A model generated the notes under the pieces. The model did no database searches. It had not been told where the DNA came from and saw only the letters and a program-made list of their open reading frames with translations. A stretch of DNA of 64,000 nt from NCBI GenBank assembly GCA_007844125.1, contig CM017571.1:4181771-4245770 (forward strand), read 5' to 3'. Position numbers and translations under genes: made by a program. The number at the start of each line of letters is the position of its first letter. Position 1 is the stretch's first letter. This document shows positions 44,867-60,077 of the stretch, in pieces. The DNA comes from Sinonovacula constricta (lineage: Eukaryota > Mollusca > Bivalvia > Cardiida > Solecurtidae).

Positions 44867-47800
44867 TGGTTTATGTCATGTTGAGTAGTGAGTGTACACT
44901 TGTCCAACGGTTTATGTCATATGGTGTACTGAGTTTACACCTGTCCAATGGTTTATGTCATATGGTGTAGTGAGTGTACACCTGTCCAATGGTTTATGTC
45001 ATATGGTGTAGTGAGTGTACACCTGTCCAATGGTTTATGTCATATGGTGTAGTTAGTGTACACCTGTCCAATGGTTTATGTCATATGGTGTAGTTAGTGT
45101 ACACCTGTCCAATGGTTTATGTCATATGGTGTAGTTAGTGTACACCTGTCCAATGGTTTATGTCATATGGTGTAGTGAGTGTACACCTGTCCAATAGTTT
45201 ATGTCATATGGTGTAGTGAGTGTACACCTGTCCAATGGTTTATGTCATATGGTGTAGTGAGTGTACACATGTCCAATGGTTTATGTCATATGGTGTAGTG
45301 AGTGTACACCTGTCCAATGGTTTATGTCATATGGTGTAGTGAGTGTACACCTGTCCAATGGTTTATGTCATATGGTGTAGTGAGTGTACACCTGTCCAAC
45401 GGTTTATGTCATATGGTGTAGTGAGTGTACACCTGTCCAATGGTTTATGTCATATGGTGTAGTGAGTGTACACCTGTCCAATGGTTTATGTCATATGGTG
45501 TAGTGAGTGTACACCTGTCCAATGGTTTATGTCATATGGTGTAGTGAGTGTACACCTGTCCAATGGTTTATGTCATATGGTGTAGTGAGTGTACACCTGT
45601 CCAATGGTTTATGTCATATGGTGTAGTGAGTGTACACCTGTCCAATGGTTTATGTCATATGGTGTAGTGAGTGTACACCTGTCCAATGGTTATGTCATAT
45701 GGTGTAGTGAGTGTACACCTGTCCAATGGTTTATGTCATATGGTGTAGTGAGTGTACACCTGTCCAATGGTTTATGTCATATGGTGTAGTGAGTGTACAC
45801 CTGTCCAATGGTTTATGTCATATGTGTAGTGAGTGTACACATGTCCAATGGTTTATGTCATATGGTGTAGTGAGTGTACACATGTCCAATGGTTTATGTC
45901 ATATGGTGTAGTGAGTGTACACCTGTCCAATGGTTTATGTCATATGGTGTAGTGAGTGTACACATGTCCAATGGTTTATGTCATATGGTGTAGTGAGTGT
46001 ACACATGTCCAATGGTTTATGTCATATGGTGTAGTGAGTGTACACCTGTCCAATGGTTTATGTCATATGGTGTAGTGAGTGTACACCTGTCCAATGGTTT
46101 ATGTCATATGGTGTAGTGAGTGTACACATGTCCAACGGTTTATGTCATATGGTGTAGTGAGTGTACACCTGTCCAATGGTTTATGTCATATGGTGTAGTG
46201 AGTGTACACCTGTCCAATGGTTTATGTCATATGGTGTAGTGAGTGTACACATGTTCCAATGGTTTATGTCATATGGTGTAGTGAGTGTACACCTGTCCAA
46301 TGGTTTATGTCATATGGTGTAGTGAGTGTACACCTGTCCAATGGTTTATGTCATATGGTGTAGTGAGTGTACACCTGTCCAATGGTTTATGTCATATGGT
46401 GTAGTGAGTGTACACCTGTCCAATGGTTTATGTCATATGGTGTAGTGAGTGTACACCTGTCCAATGGCTTATGTCATATGGTGTAGTGAGTGTACACATG
46501 TCCAATGGTTTATGTCATATGGTGTAGTGAGTGTACACCTGCCAATGGTTTATGTCATATGGTGTAGTGAGTGTACACCTGTCCAATGGTTTATGTCATA
46601 TGGTGTAGTGAGTGTACACCTGCCCAATGGTTTATGTCATATGGTGTAGTGAGTGTACACCTGCCCAATGGTTTATGTCATATGGTGTAGTGAGTGTACA
46701 CCTGTCCAATGGTTTATGTCATATGGTGTAGTGAGTGTACACATGTCCAACGGTTTATGTCATATGGTGTAGTGAGTGTACACCTGTCCAATGGTTTATG
46801 TCATATGGTGTAGTGAGTGTACACCTGTCCAATGGTTTATGTCATATGGTGTAGTGAGTGTACACCTGTCCAATGGTTTATGTCATATGGTGTAGTGAGT
46901 GTACACATGTCCAATGGTTTATGTCATATGGTGTAGTGAGTGTACACCTGCCCAATGGTTTATGTCATATGGTGTAGTGAGTGTACACCTGTCCAATGGT
47001 TTATGTCATATGGTGAGTGAGTGTACACCTGTCCAATGGTTTATGTCATATGGTGTGAGTGTACACTGTCCAATGGTTTATGTCATATGGTGTAGTGAGT
47101 GTACACCTGTCCAATGGTTTATGTCATATGGTGTAGTGAGTGTACACCTGTCCAATGGTTTATGTCATATGGTGTAGTGAGTGTACACCTGTCCAATGGT
47201 TTATGTCATATGGTGAGTGTACACCTGTCCAATGGTTTATGTCATATGGTGTAGTGAGTGTACACCTGTCCAATGGTTTTGTCATATGGTGTAGTGAGTG
47301 TACACATGTCCAATGGTTTATGTCATATGGTGTAGTGAGTGTACACCTGTCCAATGGTTTATGTCATATGGTGTAGTGAGTGTACACCTGTCCAATGGTT
47401 TATGTCATATGGTGTAGTGAGTGTACACCTGTCCAATGGTTTATGTCATATGGTGTAGTGAGTGTACACCTGTCCAATGGTTTATGTCATATGGTGTAGT
47501 GAGTGTACACCTGTCCAATGGTTTATGTCATATGGTGAGTGAGTGTACACCTGTCCAATGGTTTATGTCATATGGTGTAGTGAGTGTACACCTGTCCAAT
47601 GGTTTATGTCATATGGTGTAGTGAGTGTACACCTGTCCAATGGTTTATGTCTATGGTGTAGTGAGTGTACACCTGTCCAATGGTTTATGTCATATGGTGT
47701 AGTGAGTGTACACCTGTCCAATGGTTTATGTCATATGGTGTAGTGAGTGTACACCTGTCCAATGGTTTATGTCATATGGTGTAGTGAGTGTACACCTGTC

Positions 47801-50800
47801 CAATGGTTTATGTCATATGGTGTAGTGAGTGTACACCTGTCCAATGGTTTATGTCATATGGTGTAAGTGAGTGTACACCTGTCCAATGTTTATGTCATAT
47901 GGTGTAGTGAGTGTACACCTGTCCAATGGTTTATGTCATATGGTGTAGTGAGTGTACACCTGTCCAATGGTTTATGTCATATGGTGTAGTGAGTGTACAC
48001 CTGTCCAATGGTTTATGTCATATGGTGTAGTGAGTGTACACCTGTCCAATGGTTTATGTCATATGGTGTAGTGAGTGTACACCTGTCCAATGGTTTATGT
48101 CATATGGTGTAGTGAGTGTACACCTGTCCAATGGTTTATGTCATATGGTGTAGTGAGTGTACACCTGTCCAATGGTTTATGTCATATGGTGTAGTGAGTG
48201 TACACCTGTCCAATGGTTTATGTCATATGGTGTAGTGAGTGTACACCTGTCCAATGGTTTATGTCATATGGTGTAGTGAGTGTACACCTGTCCAATGGTT
48301 TATGTCATATGGTGTAGTGAGTGTACACCTGTCCAATGGTTTATGTCATATGGTGTAGTGAGTGTACACCTGTCCAATGGTTTATGTCATATGGTGTAGT
48401 GAGTGTACACCTGTCCAATGGTTTATGTCATATGGTGTAGTGAGTGTACACCTGTCCAATGGTTTATGTCATATGGTGTAGTGAGTGTACACCTGTCCAA
48501 TGGTTTATGTCATATGGTGTAGTGAGTGTACACCTGTCCAATGGTTTATGTCATATGGTGTAGTGAGTGTACACCTGTCCAATGGTTTATGTCATATGGT
48601 GTAGTGAGTGTACACCTGTCCAATGGTTTATGTCATATGGTGTAGTGAGTGTACACCTGTCCAATGGTTTATGTCATATGGTGTAGTGAGTGTACACCTG
48701 TCCAATGGTTTATGTCATATGGTGTAGTGAGTGTACACCTGTCCAATGGTTTATGTCATATGGTGTAGTGAGTGTACACCTGTCCAATGGTTTATGTCAT
48801 ATGGTGTAGTGAGTGTACACCTGTCCAATGGTTTATGTCATATGGTGTAGTGAGTGTACACCTGTCCAATGGTTTATGTCATATGGTGTAGTGAGTGTAC
48901 ACCTGTCCAATGGTTTATGTCATATGGTGTAGTGAGTGTACACCTGTCCAATGGTTTATGTCATATGGTGTAGTGAGTGTACACCTGTCCAATGGTTTAT
49001 GTCATATGGTGTAGTGAGTGTACACCTGTCCAATGGGTTTATGTCATATGGTGTAGTGAGTGTACACCTGTCCAATGGTTTATGTCATATGGTGTAGTGA
49101 GTGTACACCTGTCCAATGGTTTATGTCATATGTGGTGTAGTGAGTGTACACCTGTCCAATGGTTTATGTCATATGGTGTAGTGAGTGTACACCTGTCCAA
49201 TGGTTTATGTCATATGGTGTAGTGAGTGTACACCTGTCCAATGGTTTATGTCATATGTGTAGTGAGTGTACACATGTCCAATGGTTTATGTCATATGGTG
49301 TAGTGAGTGTACACCTGTCCAATGGTTTATGTCATATGGTGTAGTGAGTGTACACCTGTCCAATGGTTTATGTCATATGGTGTAGTGAGTGTACACCTGT
49401 CCAATGGTTTATGTCATATGGTGTAGTGAGTGTACACCTGTCCAATGGTTTATGTCATATGGTGTAGTGAGTGTACACCTGTCCAATGGTTTATGTCATA
49501 TGGTGTAGTGAGTGTACACCTGTCCAATGGTTTATGTCATATGGTGAAGTGAGTGTACACCTGTCCAATGGTTTATGTCATATGGTGTAGTGAGTGTACA
49601 CCTGTCCAATGGTTTATGTCATATGGTGTAGTGAGTGTACACCTGTCCAATGGTTTATGTCATATGGTGTAGTGAGTGTACACCTGTCCAATGGTTTATG
49701 TCATATGGTGTAGTGAGTGTACACCTGTCCAATGGTTTATGTCATATGGTGTAGTGAGTGTACACATGTCCAATGGTTTATGTCATATGGTGTAGTGAGT
49801 GTACACCTGTCCAATGGTTTATGTCATATGGTGTAGTGAGTGTACACCTGTCCAATGGTTTATGTCATATGGTGTAGTGAGTGTACACATGTCCAATGGT
49901 TTATGTCATATGGTGTAGTGAGTGTACACCTGTCCAATGGTTTATGTCATATGGTGTAGTGAGTGTACACCTGTCCAATGGTTTATGTCATATGGTGTAG
50001 TGAGTGTACACCTGTCCAACGGTTTATGTCATATGGTGTAGTGAGTGTACACCTGTCCAATGGTTTATGTCATATGGTGTAGTGAGTGTACACCTGTCCA
50101 ATGGTTTATGTCATATGGTGTAGTGAGTGTACACATGTCCAATGGTTTATGTCATATGGTGTAGTGAGTGTACACCTGTCCAATGGTTTATGTCATATGG
50201 TGAAGTGAGTGTACACCTGTCCAATGGTTTATGTCATATGGTGAAGTGAGTGTACACCTGTCCAATGGTTATGTCATATGGTGTAGTGAGTGTACACCTG
50301 TCCAATGGTTTATGTCATATGGTGTAGTGAGTGTACACCTGTCCAATGGTTTATGTCATATGGTGTAGTGAGTGTACACCTGTCCAATGGTTTATGTCAT
50401 ATGGTGTAGTGAGTGTACACCTGTCCAATGGTTTATGTCATATGGTGTAGTGAGTGTACACCTGTCCAATGGTTTATGTCATATGGTGTAGTGAGGGTAC
50501 ACCTGTCCAATGGTTTATGTCATATGGTGTAGTGAGTGTACACCTGTCCAATGGTTTATGTCATATGGTGTAGTGAGTGTACACATGTCCAATGGTTTAT
50601 GTCATATGGTGTAGTGAGTGTACACCTGTCCAATGGTTTATGTCATATGGTGTAGTGAGTGTACACCTGTCCAATGGTTTATGTCATATGGTGTAGTGAG
50701 TGTACACCTGTCCAATGGTTTATGTCATATGGTGTAGTGAGTGTACACCTGTCCAATGGTTTATGTCATATGGTGTAGTGAGTGTACACATGTCCAATGG

Positions 50801-53800
50801 TTTATGTCATATGGTGTAGTGAGTGTACACCTGTCCAATGGTTTATGTCATATGGTGTAGTGAGTGTACACCTGTCCAATGGTTTATGTCATATGGTGTA
50901 GTGAGTGTACACCTGTCCAATGGTTTATGTCATATGGTGTAGTGAGTGTACACCTGTCCAATGGTTTATGTCATATGGTGTAGTGAGTGTACACCTGTCC
51001 AATGGTTATGTCATATGGTGTAGTGAGTGTACACCTGTCCAATGGTTTATGTCATATGGTGTAGTGAGTGTACACCTGTCCAATGGTTTATGTCATATGG
51101 TGTAGTTAGTGTACACCTGTCCAATGGTTTATGTCATATGGTGTAGTGAGTGTACACCTGTCCAATGGTTTATGTCATATGGTGTAGTGAGTGTACACCT
51201 GTCCAATGGTTTATGTCATATGGTGTAGTGAGTGTACACATGTCCAATGGTTTATGTCATATGGTGTAGTGAGTGTACACCTGTCCAATGGTTTATGTCA
51301 TATGGTGTAGTGAGTGTACACCTGTCCAATGGTTTATGTCATATGGTGTAGTGAGTGTACACCTGTCCAATGGTTTATGTCATATGGTGTAGTGAGTGTA
51401 CACCTGTCCAATGGTTTATGTCATATGGTGTAGTGAGTGTACACCTGTCCAATGGTTTATGTCATATGGTGTAGTGAGTGTACACCTGTCCAATGGTTTA
51501 TGTCATATGGTGTAGTGAGTGTACACCTGTCCAATGGTTTATGTCATATGGTGTAGTGAGTGTACACCTGTCCAATGGTTTATGTCATATGGTGTAGTGT
51601 ACACCTGTCCAATGGTTTATGTCATATGGTGTGAGTGTACACCTGTCCAATGGTTTATGTCATATGGTGTAGTGAGTGTACACCTGTCCAATGGTTTATG
51701 TCATATGGTGTAGTGAGTGTACACCTGTCCAATGGTTTATGTCATATGGTGTAGTGAGTGTACACCTGTCCAATGGTTTATGTCATATGGTGTAGTGAGT
51801 GTACACCTGTCCAATGGTTTATGTCATATGGTAGTGAGTGTAACACCTGTCCAATGGTTTATGTCATATGGTGTAGTGAGTGTACACCTGTCCAATGGTT
51901 TATGTCATATGGTGTGAGTGTACACCTGTCCAATGGTTTATGTCATATGGTGTAGTGAGTGTACACCTGTCCAATGGTTTATGTCATATGGTGTAGTGAG
52001 TGTACACCTGTCCAATGGTTTATGTCATATGGTGTAGTGAGTGTACACCTGTCCAATGGTTTATGTCATATGGTGTAGTGAGTGTACACCTGTCCAATGG
52101 TTTATGTCATATGGTGTAGTGAGTGTACACCTGTCCAATGGTTTATGTCATATGGTGTAGTGAGTGTACACATGTCCAATGGTTTATGTCATATGGTGTA
52201 GTGAGTGTACACCTGTCCAATGGTTTATGTCATATGGTGTAGTGAGTGTACACCTGTCCAATGGTTTATGTCATATGGTGTAGTGAGTGTACACATGTCC
52301 AATGGTTTATGTCATATGGTGTAGTGAGTGTACACCTGTCCAATGGTTTATGTCATATGGTGTAGTGAGTGTACACCTGTCCAATGGTTTATGTCATATG
52401 GTGTAGTGAGTGTACACCTGTCCAATGGTTTATGTCATATGGTGTAGTGAGTGTACACCTGTCCAATGGTTTATGTCATATGGTGTAGTGAGTGTACACC
52501 TGTCCAATGGTTTATGTCATATGGTGTAGTGAGTGTACACCTGTCCAATGGTTTATGTCATATGGTGTAGTGAGTGTACACCTGTCCAATGGTTTATGTC
52601 ATATGGTGTAGTGAGTGTACACCTGTCCAATGGTTTATGTCATATGGTGTAGTGAGTGTACACCTGTCCAATGGTTTATGTCATATGGTGTAGTGAGTGT
52701 ACACCTGTCCAATGGTTTATGTCATATGGTGTAGTGAGTGTACACCTGTCCAATGGTTTATGTCATATGGTGTAGTGAGTGTACACCATGTCCAATGGTT
52801 TATGTCATATGGTGTAGTGAGTGTACACATGTCCAATGGTTTATGTCATATGGTGTAGTGAGTGTACACCTGTCCAATGGTTTATGTCATATGGTGTAGT
52901 GAGTGTACACCTGTCCAATGGTTTATGTCATATGGTGTAGTGAGTGTACACCTGTCCAATGGTTTATGTCATATGGTGTAGTGAGTGTACACCATGTCCA
53001 ATGGTTTATGTCATATGGTGTAGTGAGTGTACACCTGTCCAATGGTTTATGTCATATGGTGAGTGAGTGTACACATGTCCAATGGTTTATGTCATATGGT
53101 GTAGTGAGTGTACACCTGTCCAATGGTTTATGTCATATGGTGTAGTGAGTGTACACCTGTCCAATGGTTTATGTCATATGGTGTAGTGAGTGTACACCTG
53201 TCCAATGGTTTATGTCATATGGTGTAGTGAGTGTACACCTGTCCAATGGTTTATGTCATATGGTGTAGTGAGTGTACACCTGTCCAATGGTTTATGTCAT
53301 ATGGTGTAGTGAGTGTACACCTGTCCAATGGTTTATGTCATATGGTGTAGTGAGTGTACACCTGTCCAATGGTTTATGTCATATGGTGTAGTGAGTGTAC
53401 ACCTGTCCAATGGTTTATGTCATATGGTGTAGTGAGTGTACACCTGTCCAATGGTTTATGTCATATGGTGTAGTGAGTGTACACCTGTCCAATGGTTTAT
53501 GTCATATGGTGTAGTGAGTGTACACCTGTCCAATGGTTTATGTCATATGGTGTAGTGAGTGTACACCTGTCCAATGGTTTATGTCATATGGTGTAGTGAG
53601 TGTACACCTGTCCAATGGTTTATGTCATATGGTGTAGTGAGTGTACACCTGTCCAATGGTTTATGTCATATGGTGTAGTGAGTGTACACCTGTCCAATGG
53701 TTTATGTCATATGGTGTAGTGAGTGTACACCTGTCCAATGGTTTATGTCATATGGTGTAGTGAGTGTACACCTGTCCAATGGTTTATGTCATATGGTGTA

Positions 53801-56800
53801 GTGAGTGTACACCTGTCCAATGGTTTATGTCATATGGTGTAGTGAGTGTACACCTGTCCAATGGTTTATGTCATATGGTGTAGTGAGTGTACACCTGTCC
53901 AATGGTTTATGTCATATGGTGTAGTGAGTGTACACCTGTCCAATGGTTTATGTCATATGGTGTAGTGAGTGTACACCTGTCCAATGGTTTATGTCATATG
54001 GTGTAGTGAGTGTACACCTGTCCAATGGTTAGGTAGTGAGTGTCATATGGTGGTAAGTGAGTGTACACCTGTCCAATGGTTTATGTCATATGGTGTAGTG
54101 AGTGTACACCTGTCCAATGGTTTATGTCATATGGTGTAGTGAGTGTACACCTGTCCAATGGTTTATGTCATATGGTGTAGTGAGTGTACACCTGTCCAAT
54201 GGTTTATGTCATATGGTGTAGTGAGTGTACACATGTCCAATGGTTTATGTCATATGGTGTAGTGAGTGTACACCTGTCCAATGGTTTATGTCATATGGTG
54301 TAGTGAGTGTACACCTGTCCAATGGTTTATGTCATATGGTGTAGTGAGTGTACACCTGTCCAATGGTTTATGTCATATGGTGTAGTGAGTGTACACCTGT
54401 CCAATGGTTTATGTCATATGGTGTAGTGAGTGTACACCTGTCCAATGGTTTATGTCATATGGTGTAGTGAGTGTACACCTGTCCAATGGTTTATGTCATA
54501 TGGTGTAGTGAGTGTACACCTGTCCAATGGTTTATGTCATATGGTGTAGTGAGTGTACACCTGTCCAATGGTTTATGTCATATGGTGTAGTGAGTGTACA
54601 CCTGTCCAATGGTTTATGTCATATGGTGTAGTGAGTGTACACCTGTCCAATGGTTTATGTCATATGGTGTAGTGAGTGTACACCTGTCCAATGGTTTATG
54701 TCATATGGTGTAGTGAGTGTACACCTGTCCAATGGTTTATGTCATATGGGTAGTAGTTGGAGTGTACACCTGTCCAATGGTTTATGTCATCATGGTGTAG
54801 TTAGGTACAAAATGGTCCAAGGGTTTATGTCATATGGTGTAGTGAGTGTACACATGTCCACTGGTTTATGTCATATGGCTGTAGTGAATGTGTACACATG
54901 TCCCAATGGTTTATGTCATATGTGTAGTGAGTGGTACACCCTGTCCAATGGTTATATGTCATATGGTGTAGTGAGTGTACACCTGTCCAATGGTTATGTC
55001 ATATGGTGTAGTGAGTGCTACACATGTCCAATGGTTTATGTCCATATGGTGTAGTGAGTGGTACACCTGTCCAATGTTTATGTCATATGGTGGAGTGAGG
55101 TGTACACATGTCCAATGGTTATGTTCATATGGTGTAGTGAGTGTACACCTGTCCAATGGTTTATAGTCATATGGTGTAGTGGGAGTGTACACCGTCCAAT
55201 GGTTTATGTCCATATGGTGTAGTTAGTGTACACATGTCCAATGGTTTATGTCATATGGTGGTAGTGAGTGTACACCTGTCCCATGGTTTATATGTATATG
55301 GTGATAGGAGTGTACACCTGTCCAATGGTTTATGTTTCATATGGTGTAGGTGAGTGTCCACCTGTCCAACTGGTTTATGTCATATGGTGTAGTGAGTGTA
55401 CACCTGTCCAATGGTTTATGTCATATGGTGTAGTGAGTGTACACCTGTCCAATGGTTTATGTCATATGGTGTAGTGAGTGTACACCTGTCCAATGGTTTA
55501 TGTCATATGGTGTAGTGAGTGTACACCTGTCCAATGGTTTATGTCATATGGTGTAGTGAGTGTACACCTGTCCAATGGTTTATGTCATATGGTGTAGTGA
55601 GTGTACACCTGTCCAATGGTTTATGTCATATGGTGTAGTGAGTGTACACCTGTCCAATGGTTTATGTCATATGGTGTAGTGAGTGTACACCTGTCCAATG
55701 GTTTATGTCATATGGTGTAGTGAGTGTACACCTGTCCAATGGTTTATGTCATATGGTGTAGTGAGTGTACACCTGTCCAATGGTTTATGTCATATGGTGT
55801 AGTGAGTGTACACCTGTCCAATGGTTTATGTCATATGGTGTAGTGAGTGTACACCTGTCCAATGGTTTATGTCATATGGTGTAGTGAGTGTACACCTGTC
55901 CAATGGTTTATGTCATATGGTGTAGTGAGTGTACACCTGTCCAATGGTTTATGTCATATGGTGTAGCTGAGTGTACACCTGTCCAATGGTTTATGCATAT
56001 GGTGTAGTGGTGTCCACCTGTCCAATGGTTTATGTCATATGGTGTAGTAGTGTACACCTGTCCAAGGTTTATGTCATATGGTGTAGTGAGTGTACCCCTG
56101 TCCAATGGTTTATGTCATACTGGTGTAGTGAGTGTACCACCTGTCCAATGGTTTATGTCATATGGTGTAGTGAGTGTACACCTGTCCAATGGTTTATGTC
56201 ATATGGTGTAGTGAGTGTACACCTGGTCCATGGTTTATGTCATATGGTGTAGTTAGTGTACACCTGTCCAATGGTTTATGTCATATGGTGCGTGAGTGTA
56301 CACCTGTCCAATGGTTTATGTCATATGGTGTAGTGAGTGTACACCTGTCCAATGGTTTATGTCATATGGTGTAGTGAGTGTACACCTGTCCAATGGTTTA
56401 TGTCATATGGGTAGTGAGTGCACACCTGTCCGAATGGTTTATGTCCTATGGTGTAGTGAGTGTACACCTGTCCAATGTTTATGTCATATGGTGTAGTGAG
56501 TGTACACATGTCCAATGGTTTATGTCATATGGTGTAGTGAGTGTACACCTGTCCAATGGTTTATGTCATATGGTGTAGTGAGTGTACACCTGTCCAATGG
56601 TTTATGTCATATGGTGTAGTGAGTGTACACCTGTCCAATGGTTTATGTCATATGGTGTAGTGAGTGTACACCTGTCCAATGGTTTATGTCATATGGTGTA
56701 GTGAGTGTACACCTGTCCAATGGTTTATGTCATATGGTGTAGTGAGTGTACACCTGTCCAATGGTTTATGTCATATGGTGTAGTGAGTGTACACCTGTCC

Positions 56801-59800
56801 AATGGTTTATGTCATATGGTGTAGTGAGTGTACACCTGTCCAATGGTTTATGTCATATGGTGTAGTGAGTGTACACCTGTCCAATGGTTTATGTCATATG
56901 GTGTAGTGAGTGTACACCTGTCCAATGGTTTATGTCATATGGTGTAGTGAGTGTACACCTGTCCAATGGTTTATGTCATATGGTGTAGTGAGTGTACACC
57001 TGTCCAATGGTTTATGTCATATGGTGTAGTGAGTGTACACCTGTCCAATGGTTTATGTCATATGGTGTAGTGAGTGTACAACCTGTCCAATGGTTTATGT
57101 CATATGGTGTAGTGAGTGTACACCTGTCCAATGGTTATGTCATATGGTGTAGTGAGTGTACACCTGTCCAATGGTTTATGTCATATGGTGTAGTGAGTGT
57201 ACACCTGTCCAATGGTTTATGTCATATGGTGTAGTGAGTGTACACCTGTCCAATGGTTTTATGTCATATGGTGTAGTGAGTGTACACATGTCCAATGGTT
57301 TATGTCATATGGTGTAGTGAGTGTACACCTGTCCAATGGTTTATGTCATATGGTGTAGTGAGTGTACACCTGTCCAATGGTTTATGTCATATGGTGTAGT
57401 GAGTGTACACCTGTCCAATGGTTTATGTCATATGGTGTAGTGAGTGTACACCTGTCCAATGGTTTATGTCATATGGTGTAGTGAGTGTACACCTGTCCAA
57501 TGGTTTATGTCATATGGTTGTAGTGAGTGTACACCTGTCCAATGGTTTATGTCATATGGTGTAGTGAGTGTACACCTGTCCAATGGTTTATGTCATATGG
57601 TGTGAGTGTACACCTGTCCAATGGTTTATGTCATATGGTGTAGTGAGTGTACACCTTCCAATGGTTTATGTCATATGGTGTAGTGAGTGTACACCTGTCC
57701 AATGGTTTATGTCATATGGTGTAGTGAGTGTACACCTGTCCAATGGTTTATGTCATATGGTGAGTGTACACCTGTCCAATGGTTTATGTCATATGGTGTA
57801 GTGAGTGTACACCTGTCCAATGGTTTATGTCATATGGTGTAGTGAGTGTACACCTGTCCAATGGTTTATGTCATATGGTGTAGTGAGTGTACACCTGTCC
57901 AATGGTTTATGTCATATGGTGTAGTGAGTGTACACCTGTCCAATGGTTTATGTCATATGGTGTAGTGAGTGTACACCTGTCCAATGGTTTATGTCATATG
58001 GTGTAGTGAGTGTACACCTGTCCAATGGTTTATGTCATATGGTGTAGTGAGTGTACACCTGTCCAATGGTTTATGTCATATGGTGTGTGAGTGTACACCT
58101 GTCCAATGGTTTATGTCATATGGTGTAGTGAGTGTACACCTGTCCAATGGTTTATGTCATATGGTGTAGTGAGTGTACACCTGTCCAATGGTTTATGTCA
58201 TATGGTGTAGTGAGTGTACACCTGTCCAATGGTTTATGTCATATGGTGTAGTGAGTGTACACCTGTCCAATGGTTTATGTCATATGGTGTAGTGAGTGTA
58301 CACCTGTCCAATGGTTTATGTCATATGGTGTAGTGAGTGTACACCTGTCCAATGGTTTATGTCATATGGTGTAGTAGTGTACACCTGTCCAATGGTTTAT
58401 GTCATATGGTGTAGTGAGTGTACACCTGTCCAATGGTTTATGTCATATGGTGTAGTGAGTGTACACCTGTCCAATGGTTTATGTCATATGGTGTAGTTAG
58501 TGTACACCTGTCCAATGGTTTATGTCATATGGTGTAGTGAGTGTACACCTGTCCAATGGTTTATGTCATATGGTGTAGTGAGTGTACACATGTCCAATGG
58601 TTTATGTCATATGGTGTAGTGAGTGTACACCTGTCCAATGGTTTATGTCATATGGTGTAGTGAGTGTACACATGTCCAATGGTTTATGTCATATGGTGTA
58701 GTGAGTGTACACCTGTCCAATGGTTTATGTCATATGGTGTAGTGAGTGTACACCTGTCCAATGGTTTATGTCATATGGTGTAGTGAGTGTACACCTGTCC
58801 AATGGTTTATGTCATATGGTGTAGTGAGTGTACACCTGTCCAATGGTTTATGTCATATGGTGTAGTGAGTGTACACCTGTCCAATGGTTTATGTCATATG
58901 GTGTGAGTGTACACCTGTCCAATGGTTTATGTCATATGGTGTAGTGAGTGTACACCTGTCCAATGGTTTATGTCATATGGTGTAGTGAGTGTACACCTGT
59001 CCAATGGTTTATGTCATATGGTGTAGTGAGTGTACACCTGTCCAATGGTTTATGTCATATGGTGTCGTGAGTGTACACCTGTCCAATGGTTTATGTCATA
59101 TGGTGTAGTGAGTGTACATCTTCCAATGGTTTATGTCATATGGTGTAGTGAGTGTACACCTGTCCAATGGTTTATGTCATATGGTGTAGTGAGTGTACAC
59201 CTGTCCAACGGTTTATGTCATATGGTGTAGTGAGTGTACACCTGTCCAATGGTTTATGTCATATGGTGAAGTGAGTGTACACCTGTCCAATGGTTTATGT
59301 CATATGGTGTAGTTAGTGTACACCTGTCCAATGGTTTATGTCATATGGTGTAGTGAGTGTACACCTGTCTAATGGTTAATGTCATATGGTGTAGTCAGTA
59401 TACACCTGTCCAATGGTTTATGTCACATGGTGTAGTGAGTGTACACCTTCCAATGGTTTATGTCATATGGTGTAGTGAGTGTACACCTGTCCAATGGTTT
59501 ATGTCATATGGTGTAGTTAGTGTACACCTGTCCAATGGTTTATGTCATATGGTGTAGTGAGTGTACACCTGTCTAATGGTTTATGTCATATGGTGTAGTG
59601 AGTGTACACATGTCCAATAGTTTATGTCATATGGTGTAGTGAGTATACACTTGTCCAATGGTTTATGTCATATGGTGAAGTGAGTGTTCACCTGTCCAAC
59701 GGTTTATGTCATATGGTGTATTGAGTGTACACCTGTCCAATGGTTTATGTCATATGGTGTAGTGAGTGTACACCTGTCCAACGGTTTATGTCATATGGTG

Positions 59801-60077
59801 TAGTGAGTGTACACCTGTCCAATGGTTTATGTCATATGGTGTAGTGAGTGTACACCTGTCCAATGGTTTATGTCATATGGTGTAGTGAGTGTACACCTGT
59901 CCAATGGTTTATGTCATATGGTGAAGTGAGTGTTCACCTGTCCAATAGTTTATGTCATATGGTGTAGTGAGTATACACTTGTCCAAAGGTTTATGTCATA
60001 TGGTGTAGTGAGTGTACACCTGTCCAACGGTTTATGTCATATGGTGTATTGAGTATACACCTGTCCAATGGTTTATG
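44867..60077. repeat. 41-bp satellite array, about 370 copies, 15.2 kb
   Basis: Unit ATGGTGTAGTGAGTGTACAC then CTGTCCAATGGTTTATGTCA and T. Long runs are perfect (for example 47.9-49.0 and 53.1-54.0 kb). The commonest variants are ACACATG for ACACCTG, CAACGG for CAATGG, TAGTTAG for TAGTGAG and GTGAAGTG for GTGTAGTG. The edges, especially 59.3-60.07 kb, are more diverged. Each unit holds the palindrome GTGTACAC. Period 41 is not a multiple of three, and the frames of 60-140 codons arise because three units (123 bp) encode 41 residues in a cycle. They are not genes. Confidence 0.96.
54030..56500. other. Indel-dense patches inside the 41-bp array
   Basis: At about 54030-54060, 54740-55370 and 55965-56480 units carry many single-base insertions and deletions (for example TGTCCCAATGG, GTGGTACACC, TCATCATGG, GTCCGAATGG), whereas units just outside are perfect. 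The pattern looks like uncorrected long-read error more than biology. Confidence 0.6.

Noticed and set aside
44867..60077. CRISPR array
   Set aside because: The units are contiguous identical 41-bp repeats without unique spacers, there are no cas genes, and the DNA is animal-like.
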